From Przewalskia tangutica (lineage: Eukaryota > Streptophyta > Magnoliopsida > Solanales > Solanaceae): a DNA stretch of 64,000 bases. The notes under the pieces were generated by a model that worked only from the letters and a program-made list of their open reading frames with translations, did no database searches and was not told the origin of the DNA. Within the stretch, counting starts at the first letter, position 1; each line of letters opens with the position of its first letter. The stretch covers positions 70,300,093 to 70,364,092 of the forward strand of contig CM056738.1 of NCBI GenBank assembly GCA_029844215.1. The letters are read 5' to 3'. The translations under genes were made by a program, and so were the position numbers. Of the stretch, positions 31,641 to 40,877 are shown piece after piece.

Positions 31641-32364
31641 ATATGATTTTAAGGAGGCGTTTTGACGGCTAACACCTTTTGATGATGTTCATCTTGTTTA
31701 GCACGACGAGTTTCTTCGAGTAACAATTGCGAACGAGCTTTGTTAAAACTTGATAATGGATCCGCCTGTTGAATCATGGTGGCTAAAGTATCATATTCAC
31801 CTTTTTGGAGTCCTGCAATCAATTGTAAGACCATCTTAGTTTCAGAGACAAGCGTGCCGACGTAGGAAAGTTGATCCGCCACGAGTTTCAGCTGTTTGCA
31901 GTATTCTGTCATGTTGGAGAAATTATCAAGACGTGTGTTGTTAATTTGTTCCTCCAAATACACAGCGCGTGTGTGTTTGTTGTCTTAAAATATTTCCTCC
32001 AACGAATCCACAAGTCGCGGGCTGAGGCGTCGATTTTCATGATAGTGAGAAGGAGATCTTTGGATATAGTGTCATATATCCACTGTTTAACGACGACATC
32101 GAGACGACGCCATGGTGTGTCATCGATCTCCGGGTGGCGAGGAACAGAATCGTCAATGTGATCAAGCATGTGATAAACACATGCATGAATTTTAAAGAGT
32201 TCGACCCACGACCAGTATTGACCATCTTCCTGATCAAGAATGAGAGGGATGAAACTCTTGATGTTTGTAATGGAGAGAGCCGGATGATAAGATGGTGATG
32301 AATTGGTAGTGGAAGGTGTGGAAGCGAAAGCGTCAAAAAGTGTGGAAGATTCAAGAGTACCCAT
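31641..32364 (-). pseudogene. Copia B gag N-terminal half
   Basis: ATG 32364-32362 (MGTLESSTLF). WSWVELFKIHACVYHMLDHIDD is intact here, followed by DTPWRRLDVVVKQWIYDTIS. A frameshift near 31985 leads into EYCKQLKLVADQLSYVG and GLQKGEYDTLATMIQQADP in the second frame (31963-31649). This is the UBN2-type gag of copia elements. It serves as reference for the damaged copia A copies. Confidence 0.88.
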
Positions 32365-32486
32365 TTAGATAGGAAGGGAATGGAGAAGAAGAAACCAAGA
32401 ATTTTGGTAGAGGGCCGCGGCGGTACCCTGGGGGGGGGGGGGTTGCCGGCGGCTTTGGAAGAAAAATTCTAGGGTTCTAATGTTTT

Positions 32487-32500
32487 GGCTCTTGATACCA
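32487..32500 (-). promoter_or_regulatory. Primer-binding site of copia B
   Basis: The minus strand reads TGGTATCAAGAGCC after the LTR end CATCTTACA, identical to copia A. Confidence 0.85.
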
Positions 32501-32952
32501 TGTAAGATGATATTAATTTTTCTTGGGGAGTCTTTCTCATTAATATCAATATATATAGTGTACAATATTCATCACTTATACCCGCAATGGTAGCCAAGTT
32601 GGTGTAGCAGTAGAGCGCGGGACCGCAAGGTCACGAGTTCGATCCCCTGCATAAACCTTCTTGGTTGAGCCTGTCACACATGGCTTGTCAAGTGTGGTTT
32701 CCATGGCTGACGTGGTTTGCAGGCTACTGCGTCAGTCCGGGGTTTACCCTGTGCGCACTCGAAAGAGTAGCGGCTGCGGGTTCCTTCGTCAACAAAAAAA
32801 AAATATATTCATCACTTATACTCTTATACAAGAGGAATCCTAGTCCTAATTACAAGAGAAATTCTAGTCTTACCATAATTATTTTACACAATATATGAGA
32901 TATATTCTAATTATGGATAGAAATATTGTTTTATACACTATACACGTTTACA
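32501..32952 (-). mobile_element. 5' LTR of copia B, containing a SINE
   Basis: tgtaagatgatattaatt to cacgtttaca on the plus strand, followed by the CAACT target repeat. Without the SINE and one copy of its 16-bp target repeat it is 212 bp, close to the 205 bp of the 3' LTR. It differs from that LTR at several positions, so the insertion is not recent. Confidence 0.9.
32581..32804 (+). mobile_element. tRNA-derived SINE
   Basis: About 224 bp bounded by a perfect 16-bp target repeat, atattcatcacttata (32565-32580 and 32805-32820), and ending in an A tail. The first 70 bases look like a tRNA gene, with box A tagccaagttgg (32591-32602) and box B gagttcgatcc (32635-32645), the internal RNA polymerase III promoter. 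The body ends ctgcgggttccttcgtc. Such SINEs are moved by LINE machinery. I do not assign a family name. The only tRNA-like sequence in the window belongs to it, so it is not a tRNA gene. Confidence 0.93.
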
Positions 32953-32957
32953 CAACT

Positions 32958-33585
32958 AATAGAGAATTTACTCTAGTTCCCCTCTCCCTGATTCCTGTAA
33001 TACGAAATGTTTTTATTAACATCATTGTGGTTTGGGGGGGCATAAATTAAGCTCCTAAGATTACTGGACCCCTAATCCAAGGATAGCCCCAAATTTTAAT
33101 ATTCTTTCCATCCCCAACTTCCCACTTGATGCACTTACAACAAACATTTCACCCCTTAAGGATATTCCTCCAAATAAATGAACCACTCACAGTAGAGAGT
33201 CTATGATTATACTTATCAATTAAACATCTAGCCCATAAACTATTAGGGTTATTGAACATACTCAATGCAAGGTTTATAAGAAGAGATAAATTCTTGTGAG
33301 AAGCTCTTTTAATTCCTAAATCCCCATGATTTTAAGGCGTGGTAATATTTGTCCAACTAAATAATGCAGCCCCATATGAAATTTCTTGAACTAATCCTAT
33401 CAATTTGAGAGAGTGTTTTTTGACGGCAGAGAGAAGTATTGCATAGAGTATGTGGGGATGACATTAAGAGTGGGCATTAATAAGATTATCCTACGAGAGG
33501 AAGTGAGAAATTTAGTCTTCCAACTAGCTAATTTTTTTTCTTCATATTATCGGTGATATAGCGGAAATCAGTTTCCCCAGGTTTA
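32958..33585 (-). pseudogene. LINE C-terminal region after the reverse transcriptase
   Basis: On the minus strand, successive frames give TDFRYITDNMKKKLASWKTK, then GDLGIKRASHKNLSLLINL, SLWARCLIDKYNHRL, SGSFIWRNILKG and GDGKNIKIWGYPWI. This is the order seen in plant L1-type LINE proteins between the RT thumb and the C-terminal zinc-finger-like region. Stops and frameshifts are present. It joins 17145-17321 (after copia B) on one side and 38955-39196 (after the insertions) on the other. Confidence 0.85.
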
Positions 33586-33593
33586 GGGGTGGC

Positions 33594-34012
33594 AATGGGG
33601 CGGATTATGACGAGTTAGGGCAGAGCAAGCATTGACATGCTAAGATGTTAATTCGTTCTACCTTGCCCCGTTTAACATTTTTTAAAAATTTGTCCTGCTC
33701 TGCCCTATTTATGTTATTTTTCATTTTTTACTTTCAATTTGGTATTTATTTTGTTAACATTTTTTTTAAATGGATGAACAATCAGTCTATTATTATAATT
33801 TCTTAATATCAAGTAATTTATGAGTTGGGTTTATTTTTAAATATTATTTATTTCTTTCAACCTTTCACACTTTCCACTTGTAAGGGTTACAACTCTCAAA
33901 CCGTAACCCCAAATAAGATATTTTTTACTCCGAGATGAAGGTAACACGGAGACCTAACACTATCCCAAGTTTACTCTTGAAATACTTAGTGTAACTAGTA
34001 CAAATTCATGCA
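33594..34012. other. MITE-like sequence and unassigned flank
   Basis: Begins taggggtggcaatggggcgg, the typical outer end of small hAT-like elements. It is followed by gccccgttta...ctgctctgccctatt, which is partly complementary to its start. A second end and target repeat were not found. From about 33880 to 34012 the sequence is unassigned. It separates the LINE fragment from copia element 4. Confidence 0.4.
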
Positions 34013-34017
34013 AGAAC

Positions 34018-34196
34018 TGTTAGAATTCATATTATTTATGAATTCTTGTAAGACAATAACAAGAGTAAAGAAAAGAGAATAAAACTATTATTGATAATGA
34101 ATTGGTAAGTTAAAGAAAAAAAACTACATCCCTTTATATAGGGTCTAATTGATAATACATTATGTAAGTTAAACGATGTGGGACATTTTGTTAACA
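34018..34196 (-). mobile_element. 3' LTR of copia element 4
   Basis: tgttagaattcatattattt to acattttgttaaca; TG/CA ends form a TGTTA/TAACA inverted pair. The purine tract TTGAGAGAGGA (minus strand) precedes it. Confidence 0.92.
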
Positions 34197-34203
34197 TCCT
34201 CTC

Positions 34204-35375
34204 TCAAGCTCGCGATGGTGTAGAGATAAACATCGAGAGTTTGCCAAGAAAGAACCGGTGACACTGTAAGGTATGTGCATTTGTGAAGAAATCTGCAAGT
34301 TGCATCGAAGATGAGACAAATGGCAAGGATAGAGTGCCTTGTTGAAGATGATATCGAATAATATGACAATCAATCTCAATATGCTTGGTACGTTCATGAA
34401 AGACTGTGTTGTGTGCAATCTGAATAGAACTCTTATTATCGCAGTACATCAGTGTCGGTGAGGAAATAGAGACACCCATATCAGCCAATAACCAACGTAA
34501 CCATACAATATCACATGTAGTAGAAGTCATAACACGATACTCTGTCTCGGTTGAAGAGCGAGAAACAACATATTGTTTCTTACTTTTCCATGAAATGAGT
34601 GAATCTCCTACAAATACACAATAACCAGTAGTGGATTTCCGATCAGTCGGGTTACTAGTCTGCATCAGAAAATGCACGAAGCTCTAATGATGAGGTTGAG
34701 GAAAACAAGAGACTTTGATAAATCGTTCCTCGGAGATAGCAAAGAATACGCATAACCGCAACCCAATGTACATATGTAAGGGAACAAACAAACTGAGTGA
34801 CAATGTGAACATCATATGCAATGTCAGGGCGAGTAATGGTAAGGTACACCAGGCTACCCACAACTGAACGATATAAAGTGGGATCAGGAAGAGGATCTCC
34901 GTCAGTAGGGGTATAACGAACATTGACCTTAAGAGAAGAGTCAACAATACGAGTATCTGTGAGACGAGCCCGCTCAAGAATATCTATATCGTACTTAGAC
35001 TGAGAGAGAAGGTACCCCTTCTCAGAATAAGCTACCTCAATGCCTAAAAAAGATGACCTAAATCTTTCATCTCAAAGCGACGAGACAAAGTGGATCTTAG
35101 GTTTGTGATACCATCAATATCATCACCTGTAATGATCATATCATCAACATACAACAAAATCAAAATATGGCCTGCCGGAGACGATCTAACAAATAACGCT
35201 GAATCATGAAAGCTGCAAATAAACCCAAGTGAAGATACTATAGTGGAAAACTTGTCAAACCAAGCTCTTGGGACTTGTTTGAGACCATACAAAGTCTTCT
35301 TAAGCCTGCATACCTGTCCTTGATTATGTGACACACCAGGTGGAAGGACCATATAGACTTCCTCTTGAAGATCTC
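34204..35375 (-). pseudogene. RT C-terminal half and RNase H of copia element 4
   Basis: The block from 35352 holds YGLKQVPRAWFDKF and the catalytic YVDDMIITGDD (YVDDM at plus 35137-35151). The frame breaks at DLGHLF, where a few codons are missing. PTLYRSVVGSLVYLTITRPD lies in the next frame. RNase H (34677-34204) has STTGYCVFVGDSLISWKSKK, SSTETEYR and MYCDNKSSIQIAHN. A 4-bp deletion at FSDAD (about 34665) separates RT from RNase H. The catalytic residues are otherwise kept. Confidence 0.9.
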
Positions 35376-35700
35376 CTTTTAAAAAGGTATTTTAACATCC
35401 ATTTGTGAAATATGCCAATGACGAACAGATGCTACTGCAATAAGAACCCGGACAGATGTCATCTTTGCAACAGGTGCAAAAGTCTCCTCATAATCCATAC
35501 CATACTCTTGAGCAAAACTCTTTGCAACCAAACGAGCTTTATATCGCTCAATAGAACCATCACACTTAGTTTTAATCTTGTACACCCATCGAGAACCAAT
35601 AGTTTTCTTACTAGATGGTAGAGAAACCAAATCCCAAGTACCAGTTCTGTCCAAAGCAGACAATTTCTCACTCATAGCCTTTTGTCAAAGAGGATCACGA
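35376..35700 (-). pseudogene. RT N-terminal half of copia element 4
   Basis: The frame runs LDRTGTWDLVSLPSSKKTIG, WVYKIKTKCDGSIERYKARL, MDYEETFAPVAKMTSVR and SQMDVK. A one-base loss in the A run near 35390 then ends it, just before the usual NAFLNGDLQEEVYM; that motif continues in another frame. This is a single-base lesion in an otherwise well-preserved domain. Confidence 0.9.
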
Positions 35701-35774
35701 GCTGCCTCAGAGTAAGAGGTAGGCTCACAAAGAGAATTAATAGAAACTAAAAAGGAGGCGAATGATGGAGAATA

Positions 35775-36830
35775 TCAAGAATAATCATAATCAGATACTT
35801 GGGTAGATCGAGTAGTTCGTTTAGGATAGCGAGGTGGATCTGAATCTGCAATCACAAGAGGTTCTAGAACAATCGTAAGAAGGGGATGAGTATCAATATC
35901 ATGGGACCTGCCAGAAGACTGACAAGCAATAGACGATATAGATGTAGAATCAGATGGACAATCAGTAGAAAAATGATCAATATCAATAAGGTCATATTTT
36001 GATATGCCATGTGAAGTAGATGGGATGGAGAAGAAAGGAACATGCTCAATAAAGGAAACATTACGAGAAACATACAATTTTCCAGAAACTGTATCATGAC
36101 AACGATAACCTTTTTTCCCAACCCCATATCCAAGAAAAACACAAATAGCGACACGAGATGATAACTTAGTACGCTCTGCATGTGGACGCAGAACAAAACA
36201 TGTTGAGCCAAAAACTTTCAAATGAGAATACAGTGGGGTGTGACTAAATAGTCTAGCATACAGAGAAATCCCAGAATTATGAGAGATAAGAATCCTATTA
36301 ATAAGATAAACAGATGTTAGGACAACTTCTCCCCAAAATTCGCTAGGAACACTAGCGGACAAAAGCATAGATCGAGAGGTCTCAATAATATGCCTATGCT
36401 TTCTCTCGGCTATCCCATTTTGTTGTGGGGTATCAGTACAAAAAGATTGATGTATTGTATCATCAGCTTTGAAAATACCAGAAAAATCCACTAGTATATT
36501 CACCCCCTAAATTAGCTCAAAAACATTGAATAGTGGTAGAATGTTGAGTTTTCACATAGGCTTGAAACTCAGTATAAATATGAACAAGATCAGAACGTCG
36601 TTTTAGTAAATAAACCCAACAATAACGAGTATACTTATCAATAAAAGAAATATAATATCTGGAGCCCCCCTTAGTAGGGATAGGTGCCGGCCCCCAAACA
36701 TCAGAATGAACTAGATCAAATGGTGCAGAGGAAGTAGAAGGAATGAGATTAAAAGGTAAAGTGGAATTTTTTTCCAAGTTTACACCCACTACAGTCAGAA
36801 ATATCATCGGATTGTAAATCACCAAGAATA
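35775..36830 (-). pseudogene. Integrase of copia element 4
   Basis: The core starts with FDLVHSDVWGPAPIPTKGGS (first catalytic Asp) and CWVYLLKRRSDLV. At 36505-36525 an in-frame TGA and a codon change turn the usual (S/A)DxGGEY into ANLGGEY, so the second catalytic Asp is lost. The third part carries TPQQNGIAERKHRHI with the Glu, then SVPSEFWGEVVLTSVYLINR and the C-terminal VFLGYGVGKKGYRC. The C-terminal linker is Ser/Thr/Pro-rich. Confidence 0.9.
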
Positions 36831-37500
36831 CCAGAAATACACATAAAATTTAGGCGAGATATTGATATATGACCAAGTCTAGAATGCCACAAATAAAATT
36901 TAGAAGAAGAAGACGTCAAATGAAAAGAAGACAAATTAACAGGAATAGTCGCTGCATAAGTAGAAAAATACAGCTCATCCAAAATATATAGACCTTTCCC
37001 CTTCCTATGCCCTGTCGCAATCACTCTCTTGGATTTTAGATCCTACACATAACAAGAATTGTGAAAAAGGCCAATAAAACAACTAGAGTCACATATTTGA
37101 CCAGCAGAAGCAAGATTCATATGTAATTTTGGAATGCAATAAACATCAGGTAATGATATAGTAGATGTATGAATGGTGCCAACGCCTGTCAATGACATAG
37201 ATGTGCCATCAGCAGTCACAACAGAAGTGGAAGGGGGGGGGGTAAGAAGACATAGATACAAAGACAGAAGAATCAGGAGACATATGATTTTCAGCTCCAG
37301 AGTCCAAGATCCAAAAAGACGAAATGATACCTGAACCAATAGATGGTGATGAGCCGGAAGGAGTAGAAAGAGCGTAAGACTGAGAATTCTTTTGAAACTG
37401 TTGGAAGGCGAGGAACTTCTGAAATTGGTCACTCTGAGAATCGATCGTGACTCACCGAGGCTCACGAAGTTGGGTGATCGAGAGAGCACTGGCGGCTTGG
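36749..37500 (-). pseudogene. Protease and pre-integrase zinc finger of copia element 4
   Basis: The protease active site reads LDSGAENHM on the minus strand near 37300, followed by VVTADGTSMSLTGVGTI and LPDVYCIPKLHMNL (37489-37043). A C/G homopolymer at about 37235 shifts the frame between them. The pre-integrase domain has LWHSRLGHISISRL and CSGCKLGKK, the HHCC zinc site. It is cut from the protease by frame changes near 37030. Confidence 0.85.
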
Positions 37501-38373
37501 CGGTGGATACGAGTTCTGGAATTGACCTCCAGAATATGGCTTCTGTGAGAAGACTTCTGTCCTTGTCGCGAATATGGAGGTTTAGAACCTAACGTCTTCC
37601 GCAGCTCAGGACATTGATTATTCAAGTGTTCTGATTTCTTACAATAATTACAATTACCCATAACAAATGTTCTATACTGGTGTGTAAGGGCTGCAAGGAC
37701 CGGTGCAGATGAAGGAGCTGCCAATACAGAAGTAGAAGCATCATGTACCCCTTTTAGAGTCTTCAAACATGTTTCTTCAGCCATAAGTTCATTTACCACA
37801 TCTTCAACATATGGTAAGGGTTTGCGGTGCAACAAGCCTGAACGACAATTCTCAAATTCTGACCGAAGACCTATCAATAGTTGAACAAGACGGTTTTCAT
37901 CTCTGCATTTAAATAAGTATCACATGCTTGCAATTTAGTAGATTCCGTCATAGTTAACTGATCCCAGAAAGTGGTCATTGCACATAAATAATCTTGAATG
38001 CCCAAATCATTTTGTACTAGTGCACGAATTTCAGATGTTAACTGATATTTAACAACAAAATTATTCTGCACAAACAATCTTGACAAATAGTCCCAAATCT
38101 CTTTAGCAGTTTGAATTTAGCCAATTGAACACCAATTCTTTGTTCAACAGAGTTATTAATCCAAGTAATAATCTTTGAATTATTGGTCTCTCAAGTCTTA
38201 AATACTTCATCAATTTTTTCATCTCCAATTTTAGGGCATTTGGCTTTTCCAGACATATAATCCCAAAACCCCTTCCCCTTCAAAAAATTTACCATGACAT
38301 AGCTCCAATAGGAATAATTTTTTCCATTTAACCGAACACCAATAGATTGCAAAGAATCATCACCTCCAGCCAT
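37452..38373 (-). pseudogene. gag of copia element 4
   Basis: ATG at 38373-38371 (MAGGDDSLQSIGVRLNGKNY). GKGFWDYMSGKA follows, with a frame change near 38190. LGIQDYLCAMTTFWDQL sits in the middle part, and LPYVEDVVNELMAEE precedes a CCHC knuckle (CNYCKKSEHLNNQC) in the last frame (37877-37452). Three frames are needed to follow the protein. The knuckle binds element RNA. Confidence 0.88.
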
Positions 38374-38678
38374 TATGAATTTTAATCAGAAAAAAACCCA
38401 AATAACAAGCAACAATTTCAATCTAACCAATTAAAATGCGGAAGTGGTGGAGCCGATCAGAACAAGAACCAAAATTTAACAAGAACGAACACAAATAGCG
38501 AAATCTAACAAGAACTAACAAGATAGACGGTAGAACCGGCCAATATTATAATGCAATAATTTATGTAATAAACTGTAGAACCGACCAACATCATAATGTG
38601 AGAATTTATATAATAGGCGGTAGAACCGACCAATAATTTAAAAAATAATATTAATTTAAAATTAATATTATTTTATTC

Positions 38679-38690
38679 TCTCTGATACCA
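38679..38690 (-). promoter_or_regulatory. Primer-binding site of copia element 4
   Basis: The minus strand reads TGGTATCAGAGA directly after the LTR end TAACA, a near-exact initiator tRNA-Met site. Confidence 0.88.
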
Positions 38691-38869
38691 TGTTAGAATT
38701 CATATTATTTATGAATCATTGTAAGACAATAACAAGAGTAAAGAAAAGAGAATAAGACTATTATTGATAGTAAATTGGTAAGTTAAAGAAAAACAACTAC
38801 ATCCCTTTATATAGAGTCTAATTGATAATACATAATGTAAGTTACACGATGTGGGATATTTTGTTAACA
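38691..38869 (-). mobile_element. 5' LTR of copia element 4
   Basis: Same 179-bp length and termini as 34018-34196. It differs by scattered substitutions and no indel. Confidence 0.92.
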
Positions 38870-38954
38870 CAACCCTATAAAAACTGTCTCGACATAATTT
38901 TTATGAAACAAAACACAATATTAAAACAGTCATAACTTCTTATCCGTAAATCGG

Positions 38955-39196
38955 ATTAATCCCCATAAATTATACTGTTAAGAATAGAAAAATCTAGGTA
39001 TTTACCAAAATTATCGTTGAGGTAGCATATGCTACCTCTTCCTAATATCAAAGGAAGAGGTAGCATATTGTTTAAAATCATTGGAACAATTCTGGGAAAA
39101 TATAATTTTTGACTTAGTTTTATTAATAGTGCTCCGACAAATCACAAAAATATTAATACTGCTTCTAAGTTCTACCTGCCTCGACAGTCTTGTTAT
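38955..39196 (-). pseudogene. LINE fragment between foldback and copia element 4
   Basis: Minus-strand reading gives NKTVEA, then INKTKSKIIFSQNCSNDFKQ and, in another frame, NDNFGKYLDFSIL. These are the post-YADD steps of plant LINE RT (the usual K-x-N-x-x-KS-x-I-x-FS and FGKYLG-P). The exact left end is uncertain; 38870-38954 is unassigned. Confidence 0.75.
39019..39068. repeat. Nested perfect palindromes in the LINE fragment
   Basis: gaggtagcatatgctacctc (39019-39038) is a perfect 20-bp palindrome. Its right half also pairs as atatgctacctcttcct with aggaagaggtagcatat (39027-39043 and 39052-39068, 17-bp perfect stem, 8-base loop). The block can form either hairpin but not both. Confidence 0.9.
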
Positions 39197-39480
39197 TTGT
39201 TAAATATACATATAATGTACACACAATATATACATTATATACATATTTATTGTATGTATATCTAATATATTAGTCAAAGCCGAGAAAGGAGTGACCCATG
39301 ACCCATCTCGGTCATCTTGGTCAAAATAGAAGACTAATTAAGGTACAATACTAATATATAATATTTATCAAATCTTCTATTTTGACCAAGATGACCGAGA
39401 TGGGCGATGGGCCACTCCTTTCTCGGCTTAATATATTCGATATACATACAATACATGTATATCATATGTATATTTAACAA
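39197..39480. mobile_element. 284-bp foldback (MITE-like) element
   Basis: Long imperfect inverted repeats start at the ends (ttgttaaatatacatat and atatgtatatttaacaa). They include an inner, nearly perfect arm of about 65 bp (gccgagaaaggagtg, catctcggtcatcttggtca) around a short AT-rich centre. A 3-bp target repeat tat flanks it (39194-39196, 39481-39483). Removing the element and one tat restores a continuous LINE frame (AKAN|NKTVEA), so both borders are secure. It encodes nothing; the superfamily is unknown. Confidence 0.88.
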
Positions 39481-39483
39481 TAT

Positions 39484-40067
39484 TAGCTTTAGCCATCATG
39501 GTTAGGTCATCCGCATAAAAAAGATGTGAAAGAGGAGGACCCTTTGCAGACAACTTAATAGATTTCCAAAGACCAACATCAACTTGATACTAAATATAGT
39601 TAGAGAGCAATTGCATACATATTATAAAAATATACGGAGATATGGGATCTCCTCTCTAGAAGGAGCAAAAAATTCAGTGGTGATACCATTTACTAGTACT
39701 GAAATAGCAGAGGAGGAAATGCAACTCATGATAAGTTTGATCATTCTTGGAGGGAAGTTGAAATGTTGGAGAGAACGATCCACAAAGGACCATTCTAATC
39801 TATCCTAAGCTTATTCAAGATCGATTTTAAGGACAAAATTCTCATTTTTTTTAATTTCCTAAAATAATTAATAACTTCTTGAATAATAATAGCATTATCG
39901 AAACTAATTTGAAAAGGACTAATTAAATTATCCATGAAGGGCTTAATACGGTTTACTATAATCTTGGTAATTACTTTATAGATCGTATTGCAAAGGCCTA
40001 TGGGTCAAAAGTTTTTTATTAAATTAGCATTATGGGTTTTAGGAATAAAACAGAGGTATGTTTTATT
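39484..40067 (-). pseudogene. LINE reverse transcriptase core
   Basis: Minus-strand blocks: LCFIPKTHNANLIKNF, PIGLCNTIYKVITKI, VNRIKPFMDNLISPFQ, LKIDLE, DRLEWSFVDRSLQHF, MIKLIMSCISSSAISVLVNG and the catalytic FYADDLTMMA (YADD at plus 39506-39517). These are motifs of plant L1-type LINE RT, in order. The stop at 40015-40017 sits where FRPI is expected and is a CGA-to-TGA change, typical of CpG methylation decay. The 5' part of the LINE is missing beyond 40067. Confidence 0.88.
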
Positions 40068-40476
40068 CATGATAGGGGTAGGGATGAAAAATGGGGCGGG
40101 GCAAAGCGGGTTAGGATATGTCAAATGTTAAACGAGGCAGGGCACAACAATAGATAAATTGCAATTCCTAAAACTCTTAAGAGGCCTCAACTATACTTTT
40201 GAGATTGGTAGAAACATGATTAGTTGTGAAAATCTCCTTATAATAATCATAATCATCGATATATATATAATAAAGCTAGAAATAGATAATTATATGTGTC
40301 ACATCTCTATGACTCTATTGGTATTTATTTTTTCCTCACTTTTTTTTAATCTTTTCCTCTTCATTTATCTATTTTACTAAATAAAATAAAATATTAAAGA
40401 TTTTACATCCCTCCACCCATAATAAAGACTCACTCGCTATTTAATAACATTATATTTGCCATCACTTCCTCTCTTG

Positions 40477-40527
<51 letters not shown>

Positions 40528-40877
40528 TTTTGACTTTTAATATACAGCAAAGGTTCAAACTTGATAAGCAATCAGAAAAACGTATCTAATGTCCCTTAGT
40601 ATTAAAATAGTCCCCCACCCCACCCTAAAAAAATCTAAAGATCCGAGACCCACTTCATCGTATTATGAAATCATTTTTTTTAAAAATTCAGGTTATTAAA
40701 TGTAGATAAAGAGAAAAGAAAAATAATTATCGCTTCAAGATGCTCAAAATATCACATAATATAGGACAAAAAAAGGTCACATGCTTTATCTTGGGTAGAG
40801 CATTAAATTTTTTACCGCGGTCACAACATACTTACTATAATTTTACAAGTGGAATCTAAAAAAAAAAGATGAGGTGT
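40068..40877. other. Unassigned AT-rich stretch with MITE-like start and (AT)22
   Basis: The LINE ends at ataggggtagggatgaaaaa, followed by gccccgcc-like words (minus), another hAT/MITE-type end similar to 33594. Then comes AT-rich sequence with no gene, and a perfect (AT)22 microsatellite at 40481-40524. Nothing recognisable follows up to the copia C LTR. Confidence 0.5.

Larger units (their letters stand above)
17322..32957 (-). mobile_element. Copia B, split by a Tat/Ogre-like insertion
   Basis: 5-bp target site duplication CAACT at 17322-17326 and 32953-32957. The LTRs are 17327-17531 and 32501-32952, the latter enlarged by a SINE. The internal region is in two parts, 17532-19566 (RNase H, RT, linker, end of integrase) and 30208-32486 (integrase, protease, gag). 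LINE coding sequence flanks both ends and reads on across the element, which confirms one insertion event. All genes are broken. Confidence 0.92.
34018..38869 (-). mobile_element. Copia element 4 (complete structure, broken genes)
   Basis: Two 179-bp LTRs (34018-34196 and 38691-38869), primer-binding site, gag, protease, integrase, RT, RNase H and polypurine tract, all on the minus strand. The LTRs differ at about 10 of 179 positions by eye. Flanks are agaac and caacc, so no clear target repeat remains. It belongs to another copia lineage than A/B, with a CCHC knuckle in gag and different motifs throughout. It lies within material inserted into the LINE. Confidence 0.92.

Noticed and set aside
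32581..32650. Possible tRNA gene
   Set aside because: A and B boxes are present, but the sequence continues into a SINE body with A tail and a 16-bp target repeat, and no cloverleaf acceptor pairing was evident by eye.
34013..38874. Target site duplication of copia element 4
   Set aside because: The flanks agaac and caacc do not match as a 5-bp repeat; left unassigned.
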